From a virus, in IMG/VR virus record IMGVR_UViG_3300042482_000702, positions 75,355-139,354 of that record: a DNA stretch of 64,000 nt. One strand, given 5' to 3'. Below are positions 16,344-23,539 of the stretch, one piece after another. A model generated the notes under the pieces. That model saw only the letters and a program-made list of their open reading frames with translations, made no database searches and was not told the DNA's origin. Positions within the stretch are counted from its first letter, which is position 1, and each line of letters starts with the position of its first letter. A program made the position numbers and the translations under genes.

Positions 16344-17123
16344 TTATTTTTTATTTAAAAGCATTTTTTCGTACTCATAAGAGATAATTGTTTTAATAAC
16401 ATTTTCACTTATATTATGTTTTTCACTAATATTTTGAATCGCTTTCTTAACCATATCATTCTCATACAGTTTTAAAGCTTTAATATCGCCTTGATTACAA
16501 TATGGGAATTTTTTACATTTTTTCTTAACTTGGACAAATTTTCCACCAGGAATTTGAGTTTTAGAAGCACCTCTCCAATCTTTTTTACTTGGCGATTTAG
16601 CCCAAGCCGCGGGAGTTTCATATGAACCAGATGAACCTGTAGATTCAGTTGCCTCAACTTTTTTAATCTCACCATCTTCATCTTCTTTTATACAATTAGG
16701 AACCATTCTATCACCTTTCTTTTTTACACCTTTTTGTTGATATCCCGCCCAACATTTTTCTTGCATTTCTTGTTTGGTTGTTGAAAATAATTGTCCTTCA
16801 AATCCACCAGCTAAAGATGCTCCCATAGATTCAGTTGCCTCTTCTTTCTCACCCATAATAGGTAAGGATGACGATAATTTACCAACAGGTTTTTTTAATT
16901 TAGTATCTCCAACTAATTTAGTTGCAATTCCTTTATTAATCGGTCTCTTAATCATGTCTAATTTTTTATTTTTTTTATTTGACTCACCTAAATCTTTTGT
17001 AATATCTTGAGCGGCAATTATTGTATCAACAGCATAACCATCTCTATAAGGAGCTGTTTGTGTTATCTCCCCGTTAATTTTACTTTTCAAATCATCCGAC
17101 ATTTCATCTTCTTCTATTTTCAT
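16344..17123 (-). CDS. Putative head-associated protein, 259 aa
   Basis: Low-hydrophobicity, charged protein. Contains ATESMGASLAGGFEGQLFS and ATESTGSSGSYETPAAWAKS, two related Gly/Ser segments, and a Cys motif CWAGYQQKGVKKKGDRMVPN (about residue 124) that I recall from uncharacterised proteins of large T4-like phages. The C-terminus is helical and again resembles the shared peptide (KLYENDMVKKAIQNISEKHN). Its stop lies 23 nt before the start of the 438-residue gene. A structural or scaffold role is inferred from context. Confidence 0.55.
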   Translation of the reverse strand: MKIEEDEMSDDLKSKINGEITQTAPYRDGYAVDTIIAAQDITKDLGESNKKNKKLDMIKRPINKGIATKLVGDTKLKKPVGKLSSSLPIMGEKEEATESMGASLAGGFEGQLFSTTKQEMQEKCWAGYQQKGVKKKGDRMVPNCIKEDEDGEIKKVEATESTGSSGSYETPAAWAKSPSKKDWRGASKTQIPGGKFVQVKKKCKKFPYCNQGDIKALKLYENDMVKKAIQNISEKHNISENVIKTIISYEYEKMLLNKK

Positions 17124-17126
17124 TTC

Positions 17127-17372
17127 CTAAGCATTTTTAAGTCTTGACTCCCAAAAACTTCGTTGATTCCACATAACACTATATAATTCTCTAAATGACC
17201 TAATTACTATATCTTTAACCTCACCCTCAAGTTTACCTCGTTTTATTTCACGACCGAGTATTTCAATAAGTTTTTGTTCATATTGTTTAATTGTCGTAGT
17301 ACCAAAGAAATCTTTAATTTCTTTTCGCATCATAACTTCAATTTCTTTTTTTTCCGCTGCTGTAAATGCCAT
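17127..17372 (-). CDS. Hypothetical helical protein, 81 aa
   Basis: Not recognised. Entirely helical with a basic middle (MMRKEIKDFF, LGREIKRGKLEG) and an aromatic end (MWNQRSFWESRLKNA). 3 nt before the next gene, in the same run as candidate head proteins. Confidence 0.55.
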   Translation of the reverse strand: MAFTAAEKKEIEVMMRKEIKDFFGTTTIKQYEQKLIEILGREIKRGKLEGEVKDIVIRSFRELYSVMWNQRSFWESRLKNA

Positions 17373-17373
17373 T

Positions 17374-17778
17374 TTATTTAAGTATTAATAAGTATGTTGA
17401 GGTTATTATTCCAGCAAATGTTCCCACCTTCCATAAAAAAGATTTAAATTTTTGACCGGTAAGTTCTTTATGTAATTTATTAGATAATTCTTCAGATATT
17501 TTTAGTTGTTCGTCTTTTTTACCCAACATAAAATTATTATTATTATCTTTTTCCTCTAATAATGAAATTTGAACGTTTTTTTGTTTTTCTCTTTCTTCGG
17601 TTTTAATTAATTTGTCCTGAGTTAATTTTAATTCACTCTCACACCCATCACCTTTAATAATATCTTTAATAACTAATTTAGCTATCGGTGTTTTAATTTT
17701 TACCGTTGTCGTATCTATTTGTGAAAAACTGCTCAAGCTCGTTAGCAGTAAGAGTGTCAACACTATTAACTTTTTCAT
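17374..17778 (-). CDS. Exported coiled-coil protein, candidate spanin component, 134 aa
   Basis: A signal peptide is clear (MKKLIVLTLLLLTSLSSFSQ), with the SFSQ ending common in Bacteroidetes. The middle is a charged coiled coil (about 45-105) and the C-terminus has a membrane segment (about 112-132). No lipobox Cys is present. Its first 86 nt overlap the end of the upstream TM-coiled-coil gene, an arrangement like Rz/Rz1. It lies close to the amidase, so a role in outer-membrane disruption at lysis is plausible but not proven. Confidence 0.55.
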   Translation of the reverse strand: MKKLIVLTLLLLTSLSSFSQIDTTTVKIKTPIAKLVIKDIIKGDGCESELKLTQDKLIKTEEREKQKNVQISLLEEKDNNNNFMLGKKDEQLKISEELSNKLHKELTGQKFKSFLWKVGTFAGIITSTYLLILK

Positions 17779-18052
17779 TGGTTTGTTTTTTAATTATTGT
17801 TATATTATTATCTATGTGATTAATATCTTTTGTTAAATTAATAACATTACCTTTCACAGAATCAATCTTAATATCAATTCCTTCGTTAACCAATTTAGTT
17901 GAATCAATTTTAGTTTGAAGGGATTCTATTTTATTTTTATACGATTTAACATCAGTTTTAATCCCATTTGTTGTGAAAATATTATACCCACATAAAACAA
18001 TAAGAATCACTAATAAAATATTCTGCTTATTATCACCGACAATATCTTTCAT
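17693..18052 (-). CDS. Rz-like inner-membrane coiled-coil protein, 119 aa
   Basis: One N-terminal membrane segment (ILLVILIVLCGYNIF, about 12-27) followed by a long periplasmic coiled coil (KSYKNKIESLQTKIDSTKL and on). This is the topology of an i-spanin. It overlaps the exported protein gene by 86 nt. Spanin function is inferred from topology, overlap and the nearby endolysin. Confidence 0.55.
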   Translation of the reverse strand: MKDIVGDNKQNILLVILIVLCGYNIFTTNGIKTDVKSYKNKIESLQTKIDSTKLVNEGIDIKIDSVKGNVINLTKDINHIDNNITIIKKQTNEKVNSVDTLTANELEQFFTNRYDNGKN

Positions 18053-18057
18053 GATTA

Positions 18058-18657
18058 CTATGTTTTAATTGTTTTTTTTCTTGATGCTAAAATTTTAGCC
18101 CATTTTGATTTAAATTTTTCATAAAAAGTTTTTAACTTATTAATCATTTCTAAAAATTCGTCATCAGCCTTTATCATTTCACCATTAATATAAATACCGC
18201 TTTCTTCACCAATTGATAAGAAAAAATCAACATCATAATCAATTAATTTACCCGACCATTCAACATTATTTGGATAAATATTTAATTTATTAAAATCCAC
18301 TAAATCTGATACTTCAGCAATAAACTCATCCATTGTTTCTTGGAAAGCAACTTTTTCATCTGTTGTTAATTCTAAATCTGTTTGTTCTTTACCGTGTAAA
18401 ACCAAAATTCCACCAGAAATTCTATATCCTTGTGTTTTATCGTCTTTACTTTCATTATCATCTTCAATCGTATCTTCAACAGATTTAGTCACGTCGAATT
18501 TTTTAGTGATGTCACCTGAAGAAACATCAGACTCTTGTTCTGTGATAATATTATATTGTTGTCTAATACTATCAATGTCTTCATTAACTAAACTATTTGA
18601 TAACATTTTTCTAGACGCGTTAAGTAAATTTCTTATTTCATCATGCGAGTTGTTCAT
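18058..18657 (-). CDS. Candidate head-associated protein, 199 aa
   Basis: The first 45 residues are helical and end in QQYNIITEQES, again the (L/I)xE|Q pattern. An acidic linker follows (SVEDTIEDDNESKDDKTQGY), then a folded domain from about residue 78 (RISGGILVLHGKEQTDLELT ... VEWSGKLIDYDVDFFLSIG) and a basic helical tail. The start overlaps the amidase gene by 17 nt. No named family is recognised. Confidence 0.6.
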   Translation of the reverse strand: MNNSHDEIRNLLNASRKMLSNSLVNEDIDSIRQQYNIITEQESDVSSGDITKKFDVTKSVEDTIEDDNESKDDKTQGYRISGGILVLHGKEQTDLELTTDEKVAFQETMDEFIAEVSDLVDFNKLNIYPNNVEWSGKLIDYDVDFFLSIGEESGIYINGEMIKADDEFLEMINKLKTFYEKFKSKWAKILASRKKTIKT

Positions 18658-19246
18658 ATTCTATTTTTTTTAAAAATTCTTCGAAATTAAATGCGGGACT
18701 AACATCGGTAAAATTAGTGTTAAAATTACTTTTAGTTACTACCCCACAATATTTTTCAATACCGGTTATTTTTGTATTATGTTCGACTATTTGACGTTTA
18801 ATTGACATATCTTTAAATAATTCATTACATAGTTTTGATGTACTATCAATCTGTACTGAAGTATAAGGTTGCCAAAAATAATAGTCCCTCCATTTTTTTT
18901 CAAACACATTACCCTTATAAATATCACCAATCCAGTTAACGTAATGATTAGTTAAAGGTTCTTTGTGTAACCACCCTAAATTTTCTAAAGAAATGATTAT
19001 AGAATTTCTATTTATATTGGGATTTGAAAAATAGTCGGTATGTCCTTCATTACCTAATAACTGAAGTATTCTACCTTCTCTAGTTATAATATAATTAGGG
19101 ATTCTGTTATATTTACCGTTATTTCTATATTTTAATAATTGTAAATAATCATTAATGTTTCTAGATGTATGTGTTAGAATTATTTGATATTTCTTTTTTT
19201 GTTTTCCTTTTGGTTTAAAATCACCATAATTAATAATGTCCACCAT
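18641..19246 (-). CDS. N-acetylmuramoyl-L-alanine amidase (endolysin)
   Basis: 201 residues. Features of the amidase_2/PGRP fold are visible: the first zinc-ligand region IILTHTSRN (H26), ISLENLGWL in the place of the conserved IELEN strand, a second His in VEHNTKITG (about 155), and VSPAFNFEEF near the C-terminus in the position of the DPGxxF motif. The enzyme cuts the amide bond between muramic acid and the stem peptide. Sequence is divergent, so zinc ligands should be confirmed. The cluster with membrane coiled-coil genes suggests a lysis module. No signal peptide, so a holin would be required. Confidence 0.72.
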   Translation of the reverse strand: MVDIINYGDFKPKGKQKKKYQIILTHTSRNINDYLQLLKYRNNGKYNRIPNYIITREGRILQLLGNEGHTDYFSNPNINRNSIIISLENLGWLHKEPLTNHYVNWIGDIYKGNVFEKKWRDYYFWQPYTSVQIDSTSKLCNELFKDMSIKRQIVEHNTKITGIEKYCGVVTKSNFNTNFTDVSPAFNFEEFLKKIEYEQLA

Positions 19247-19273
19247 ATAATATAATGTAAAAAATTTATTTGG

Positions 19274-20335
19274 TTACGATGTTTTTACATAACTTAATCT
19301 AACAATATTGTCAACAACTTCTTCCATTGGTTCATCTATTGGTTCTTCAACGACTTCTTCTATTGGTTCATCTATTAGTTCCTCCAATGGTTCTTCAACG
19401 ACTTCTTCTATTGGCTCCTCGATTGGTTCTTCAACGACTTCTTCTATTGGTTCATCTATTAGTTCCTCCAATGGTTCTTCAACGACTTCTTCTATTGGCT
19501 CCTCGATTGGTTCTTCAACGACTTCATCTATTGGTTCATCTATTGGTTCTTCAACGACTTCTTCTATTGGTTCATCTATTAGTTCCTCCAATGGTTCTTC
19601 AACGACTTCTTCTATTGGCTCCTCGATTGGTTCTTCAACGACTTCTTCTATTGGTTCATCTATTAGTTCCTCCAATGGTTCTTCAACGACTTCTTCTATT
19701 GGCTCCTCTATTAGTTCCTCCAATGGTTCTTCGATTGGCTCCTCAAACACATCTGATTGTACAATATTTTCCGTATAACCCAATTCAGTTACAGTAAATT
19801 CATCGATTATAATATCTGAAGATTTTTCAATAACAGTAACAGGTATCACAACTTGATTATTTTCATCAATTAATTCATCATATTTTACAAAAAAATGTAA
19901 AGATGTTAATGATATAATTGGTAATAAACCACCACTTAAAAATGCTAACCACCTTTTCAACGATACTACATCAGTAAGGTCTGAACCAAACATTTCCCAT
20001 ATTGGACCTGTCAATTCAACCCACGACTTAAATAAGACACTATTAGCATCAATCTCTTTATAGGAAAAGAATATATTACCAATCATCTGTATGAAAGTTA
20101 CCATTCCAAACATAAACCAGACACCTCCTTTAATTTTATTTGTTGCCGCCAATAAAGCTGTCATAGCACCTATTTCAATCGCAATTGATAAATATATTGC
20201 CCAACTAATTGGATTTGTTAAATTATACCACGAAACAACGTGTGATATTGATATTCCAGCAACCAAAAAAATTGGTACTAAAAACATAGCCCTGATTGGA
20301 TGAGTCTTAACCCATTCTAAAATTATTTTATTCAT
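19274..20335 (-). CDS. Multi-pass membrane protein with Glu/Pro repeat tail, 353 aa
   Basis: Four membrane segments (about 15-32, 45-65, 70-91, 130-148) are followed by a tail of about 145 residues made of EEPIEEVV / EEPLEELID units. The tail is extremely acidic and probably extended or elongated in the cytoplasm. The membrane part resembles no family I can name. The stop of the upstream TM gene overlaps the start by 4 nt, and the amidase gene follows after 27 nt, so this may be part of the lysis region. Holin-like activity cannot be claimed. Confidence 0.65.
   Translation of the reverse strand: MNKIILEWVKTHPIRAMFLVPIFLVAGISISHVVSWYNLTNPISWAIYLSIAIEIGAMTALLAATNKIKGGVWFMFGMVTFIQMIGNIFFSYKEIDANSVLFKSWVELTGPIWEMFGSDLTDVVSLKRWLAFLSGGLLPIISLTSLHFFVKYDELIDENNQVVIPVTVIEKSSDIIIDEFTVTELGYTENIVQSDVFEEPIEEPLEELIEEPIEEVVEEPLEELIDEPIEEVVEEPIEEPIEEVVEEPLEELIDEPIEEVVEEPIDEPIDEVVEEPIEEPIEEVVEEPLEELIDEPIEEVVEEPIEEPIEEVVEEPLEELIDEPIEEVVEEPIDEPMEEVVDNIVRLSYVKTS
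19318..19745 (-). repeat. 84-nt higher-order tandem repeat (48 + 36 nt)
   Basis: The DNA consists of near-identical units of 48 nt and 36 nt that alternate, giving an 84-nt period (28 residues). Copies differ by only a few bases. The repeat keeps several frames open on both strands, which explains Ser- and Leu-rich frames on the plus strand. Confidence 0.85.
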
Positions 20336-20601
20336 TTCTCTATTTTAGAAATTTCTTTATCAATTTCCGATTGTCTATTAACATCCATAATTTTTCTATC
20401 CGTAGATTGAATCATTCTTTTTTCAGTTTTTAAACCTTCAACTTTAATTTCTTTTTTTAAGTTAACCTCTAATGATTCAACATTTTTAGTTAATTTTTCA
20501 ATTTTAGTGTTAGTACCACAAGTTTTAAAAAACACAATTACAACCAGTAATGTCATTATTCTAATACCCCAAGCGTCGATAAAATTTAATATTGTTTTCA
20601 T
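20332..20601 (-). CDS. TM-anchored coiled-coil protein, 89 aa
   Basis: One N-terminal membrane segment (IRIMTLLVVIVFFKTC, about 13-28) followed by a charged coiled coil (KIEKLTKNVESLEVNLKKEI). Same topology as the Rz-like protein at 17693. The stop overlaps the start of the four-pass membrane gene by 4 nt. A lysis role is possible. Confidence 0.6.
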   Translation of the reverse strand: MKTILNFIDAWGIRIMTLLVVIVFFKTCGTNTKIEKLTKNVESLEVNLKKEIKVEGLKTEKRMIQSTDRKIMDVNRQSEIDKEISKIEK

Positions 20602-20633
20602 AATTTTTAAATTAGTTTTACTATAAAAGTAAA

Positions 20634-20663
20634 AAACCTTCTATCATAATAAATAGAAGGTTT
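20634..20663 (-). terminator. Terminator after the sigma factor gene
   Basis: Perfect 11-bp stem (AAACCTTCTAT/ATAGAAGGTTT), 8-nt loop, followed by TTTT on the minus strand. It separates the sigma factor transcript from the membrane genes downstream. Confidence 0.85.
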
Positions 20664-20671
20664 CACATTTT

Positions 20672-21472
20672 TTACATATAATCGAAAAGTATCGAACTTT
20701 CATTCCTTAATTTTCTTAAGGCTTTTTCCTTAATCTGCCTCACTCTTTCTTTAGTGAGATTAAAATCACCACCAATGTCTTCTAAAGTTCTTGGAGTGCC
20801 CGTTAACCCAAAATAATCTCCAACAATGGTTTTCTCTCGATTATCCAAAACATCCAATAAAGAAATTAATTGTTGTTTTAATTCATCTTTGGTATTAAAG
20901 ATTGCGTCCGGCATATCAGCCTGTTCATTCTTTATAATATCAACTAAAGTATCTCCGTCCTCGTTAATATTCATATCTAAATCAACGATTGATGGTAAAT
21001 TTTGGAACTTATCCGAGAGTTTACCTCCCGTCGATTCAATTTCTTTTTTAGCTCTTTGTAAATCCTGAACCACATTAACCGGAAGTCTAATAGTCCTAGC
21101 ATTATCGTTTAATGATTGGAGAATGGATTGTTTAACCCACCACACAGCATAGGATATAAATCTTAAATCTCTAGACCAATCAAAATGACTAATCGCCTTC
21201 ATAAGTCCTAAATTACCTTCAGCAATTAAATCGGGAAAATCTAACCCTTGATTTTGATATTGTTTAGCCACAGTAATCACAAAACGTAAATTCCCCTCAA
21301 GTAATTCTTTATTAATTGACTCTAATTCTTTTTCCGTTAGATTTCCCGAACTAATCAATTTTGATAACTCTCTTTCCCTGTCCGGAGTCATCACTTTAAT
21401 TTTACGAATGTCCTTTAAATACAATTGTATTTCTTCTTGATTAATAGGAATCCCCGAATTTTTCTCTTTCAT
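20672..21472 (-). CDS. Sigma-70 family factor of Bacteroidetes RpoD type
   Basis: ATG at 21472 is preferred because it comes 1 nt after the upstream gene's stop; a longer frame from 21535 would overlap that gene. The 266 residues cover regions 1.2 to 4: LRFVITVAKQYQNQGLDFPD and EGNLGLMKAI (region 2), RFISYAVWWVKQSILQSL (2.3-2.4, DNA melting and -10 recognition), NARTIRLPVN (3), and TLEDIGGDFNLTKERVRQIK (4.2, -35 recognition). This is the layout of the short primary sigma factor of Bacteroidetes, not of T4 gp55. It would direct host RNA polymerase to phage promoters. Preceded by a host-type promoter at 22072. Confidence 0.92.
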   Translation of the reverse strand: MKEKNSGIPINQEEIQLYLKDIRKIKVMTPDRERELSKLISSGNLTEKELESINKELLEGNLRFVITVAKQYQNQGLDFPDLIAEGNLGLMKAISHFDWSRDLRFISYAVWWVKQSILQSLNDNARTIRLPVNVVQDLQRAKKEIESTGGKLSDKFQNLPSIVDLDMNINEDGDTLVDIIKNEQADMPDAIFNTKDELKQQLISLLDVLDNREKTIVGDYFGLTGTPRTLEDIGGDFNLTKERVRQIKEKALRKLRNESSILFDYM

Positions 21473-21473
21473 A

Positions 21474-22040
21474 TTATTTTGAATATTGGTTAAGTAATTG
21501 TAATTCTTCTTTTGATAATGACTCGATTCCACCATCCGCTAATTTATCAAATAATTCGTCAAATGTTGGTGTTCTTTTTTTATTTTTAAGTTGACTAATA
21601 TCGTCATCATCATCTTCATCAACAAATTCAGATAAATCTAAAAAGAATTCATTTCGAATATTATTCATTAACATAGTTCGTACCTCATAGTCATTTTCAT
21701 CACAAATTTTGTTTTTACCTGACATATAGTCATTAATACCATCGTTAAATAGATGTTTAGCAACTTCATCCGGTAATCCGTATGACAAATTGTCATTTGT
21801 ATATGGTACTAAAAAATAACTTATTGTGTCATAGTCTAATATCATATCCACATAGTCTTTAACATCCTGATAGGAATCTAAAGTTGAGATTGTGTACACG
21901 GTTGATTCAGGACCAAAGTAAAAATTGACCTTGGGGATGTCCGAAATAACACTTAATTCTTCCGCAATTTGTTCTGCGAATTCTTGGGGGTTGTCATTTT
22001 TTGTAAGTACAAATAAAATGTATTTGGTTAAGTTCTCCAT
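21474..22040 (-). CDS. Hypothetical acidic protein, 188 aa
   Basis: Not recognised. Starts MENLTKYILFVLTKNDNPQE; an alpha/beta N-terminal part, an acidic stretch of six Asp/Glu (VDEDDDDDIS, about 140-150) and a C-terminal helix (TPTFDELFDKLADGGIESLS). It is the first gene of the sigma factor transcript, 1 nt before it, and 31 nt after a host-type promoter, so it could act in early gene control. Confidence 0.6.
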   Translation of the reverse strand: MENLTKYILFVLTKNDNPQEFAEQIAEELSVISDIPKVNFYFGPESTVYTISTLDSYQDVKDYVDMILDYDTISYFLVPYTNDNLSYGLPDEVAKHLFNDGINDYMSGKNKICDENDYEVRTMLMNNIRNEFFLDLSEFVDEDDDDDISQLKNKKRTPTFDELFDKLADGGIESLSKEELQLLNQYSK

Positions 22041-22071
22041 ATGTTATACGTTTAAATTATAAATTATGTTA

Positions 22072-22105
22072 CAAAGATAGTAAAATTATTTTAATATCCG
22101 CCAAA
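22072..22105 (-). promoter_or_regulatory. Host-type promoter for the sigma factor operon
   Basis: TTTG, 22 nt, TATCTTTG on the minus strand. The -7 box is exact; the spacer is at the long end of the range. It drives the 188-residue gene and the sigma factor. Confidence 0.65.
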
Positions 22106-22133
22106 TTTGTAACTATCTTTATTTATTAACAAA

Positions 22134-22718
22134 TTATCCTACACTATTTTTGAAAAGTTTTGGGTCATACCAATAACACCCTATACAACTACCATTATAA
22201 TCACTCGCCCCATCAATATACGATGTATTATATCCTAAAGTTTTTGCGTCAAATCTCTCCCCAGTTAACTTACAAGATTTACAATCACTTCTTTTTAATA
22301 AATTAGCTTGTCGACAAAGTGGTTGGAAATCCTCCATTTTTTGTGATTTTAAAACTAAAACATTTAAATCATCATATCTTCCATTTTTATGGTCACACTC
22401 AATACTATTTTGAGCTGTTCCTGAAAAACCTGTGTGTACACATTTTTTCATAACAATACTTTTTACAATATCGGTTCTAATACTTCTATTATGATATCCG
22501 TTATCAACACCATTTAATTTAATTGTCCAAGAATCACCTCTTCCTAAAGTACTATATAAAAATTTACCCTTAAGACTTCTCATCCAATTACAACCATTGG
22601 TGAAAAATAAATCACTAAACTCACCGATAAATTCTGTTTTACTAACAATTCTACTCTCACCATTTTCATTTGGTTTTGCAAGTTCAATAAATAAATCTGA
22701 TAAACATTTTTTTTTCAT
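22134..22718 (-). CDS. HNH endonuclease, probable restriction enzyme
   Basis: 194 residues. The HNH core is IECDHKNGRYDD, then DFQPLCRQANLLKRSDCKSC, with the second Cys pair in CIGCYWYD. The layout (HNH in the C-terminal half, a DNA-recognition region before it) fits HNH-type Type II restriction enzymes. The start is 4 nt after the stop of an adenine/cytosine methylase gene, which strongly suggests a restriction-modification pair. A homing HNH enzyme is the alternative; homing enzymes seldom sit with a cognate methylase. Confidence 0.7.
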   Translation of the reverse strand: MKKKCLSDLFIELAKPNENGESRIVSKTEFIGEFSDLFFTNGCNWMRSLKGKFLYSTLGRGDSWTIKLNGVDNGYHNRSIRTDIVKSIVMKKCVHTGFSGTAQNSIECDHKNGRYDDLNVLVLKSQKMEDFQPLCRQANLLKRSDCKSCKLTGERFDAKTLGYNTSYIDGASDYNGSCIGCYWYDPKLFKNSVG

Positions 22719-22722
22719 TAAA

Positions 22723-23478
22723 TTAAATATTTTGTATTCTATTATTACTATATTCTACTTGTGATTTACTAATCTCACTACCTATAAAATTTCTATTAAT
22801 TATCTTACAAGCAATTCCGGTTGTCCCTGTACCCATAAATGGGTCATATACAATATCTAATTCTTTTGTATAAATGTTTAATAATTTTGTACAAAATTCT
22901 GTAGAATAAGTCGCTTTATTAACATTAGTACTTTCATCATTATTTTTTGCTGTAATAAAATTATCAATAATTTCATAATAATTTTGACCTTTTGGTGAAG
23001 TTTTTACAACTTTTTTATTACAGTTAAATGTTTTTATTTCTTTTTTTCTAACAATCACAAATACAAATTCCACAATTCTATTTAACCTATTATAAGAAGC
23101 CGGATGAGGAATACTATTACTTTTTTTCCAAATTATAGTATCAGCAATTGTAAACTCTGTTTTAGATATAATACCAGATACCATTGTATAGGGTAATCCA
23201 GGATTTTCAATAGAGTAAGAAAAATTGTAAAGTATCACCCCATCTTTAATTAAAACTTTATCAAATTCGTTAAATATATTAATTGTCCATTGATTATACT
23301 CTTCTTCTGATTTCCAATCTTGATATTCATCATACCTTGGTTGTTTATCCGCATACCCCCCCTTACGTTTAGTCATATTATATGGTGGGGATGTTAGAAC
23401 ACAATGTATTGATTTTGGTTCCATTTTTTTGATTGTCTTAAGACAATCTTCATTATAAAAAGTGTTAAGTTGTATCAT
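22723..23478 (-). CDS. DNA methyltransferase, beta-class N6A/N4C type
   Basis: ATG at 23478 (MIQLNTFYNEDCL) is chosen; an earlier ATG lies upstream of the promoter -7 box. Catalytic motif TSPPYN is near residue 35 and the SAM-binding motif DPFMGTGTTG is near the C-terminus, so motif IV precedes motif I as in beta-class enzymes. It methylates adenine N6 or cytosine N4. Paired with the HNH endonuclease immediately downstream. The host-type promoter just upstream supports early expression, which would protect phage DNA before the nuclease accumulates. Confidence 0.85.
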   Translation of the reverse strand: MIQLNTFYNEDCLKTIKKMEPKSIHCVLTSPPYNMTKRKGGYADKQPRYDEYQDWKSEEEYNQWTINIFNEFDKVLIKDGVILYNFSYSIENPGLPYTMVSGIISKTEFTIADTIIWKKSNSIPHPASYNRLNRIVEFVFVIVRKKEIKTFNCNKKVVKTSPKGQNYYEIIDNFITAKNNDESTNVNKATYSTEFCTKLLNIYTKELDIVYDPFMGTGTTGIACKIINRNFIGSEISKSQVEYSNNRIQNI

Positions 23479-23483
23479 ATTAT

Positions 23484-23515
23484 TAAATATAATCATTAAC
23501 ATCCTTTAAGTCAAA
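23484..23515 (-). promoter_or_regulatory. Host-type promoter for the methylase-endonuclease pair
   Basis: TTTG, 20 nt, TATATTTA on the minus strand; one mismatch at the last base of the -7 box. It directly follows the gp46 terminator. Confidence 0.5.
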
Positions 23516-23539
23516 AAAAAATTCCTCATTATTGAGAAA
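23513..23539 (-). terminator. Terminator after gp46
   Basis: 7-bp stem (arms TTTCTCA/TGAGGAA with one G-U pair), 4-nt loop, then nine Ts on the minus strand. It overlaps the stop codon of the gp46 gene. Confidence 0.75.

Noticed and set aside
19308-19745. Regular repeats as a possible CRISPR array
   Set aside because: The repeats are contiguous, in frame and without unique spacers; they encode the acidic tail.
19308-19797. Ser-rich and Leu-rich frames of 156 residues on the plus strand
   Set aside because: They arise from the 84-nt repeat in the membrane protein gene on the other strand; no start context or promoter supports them.
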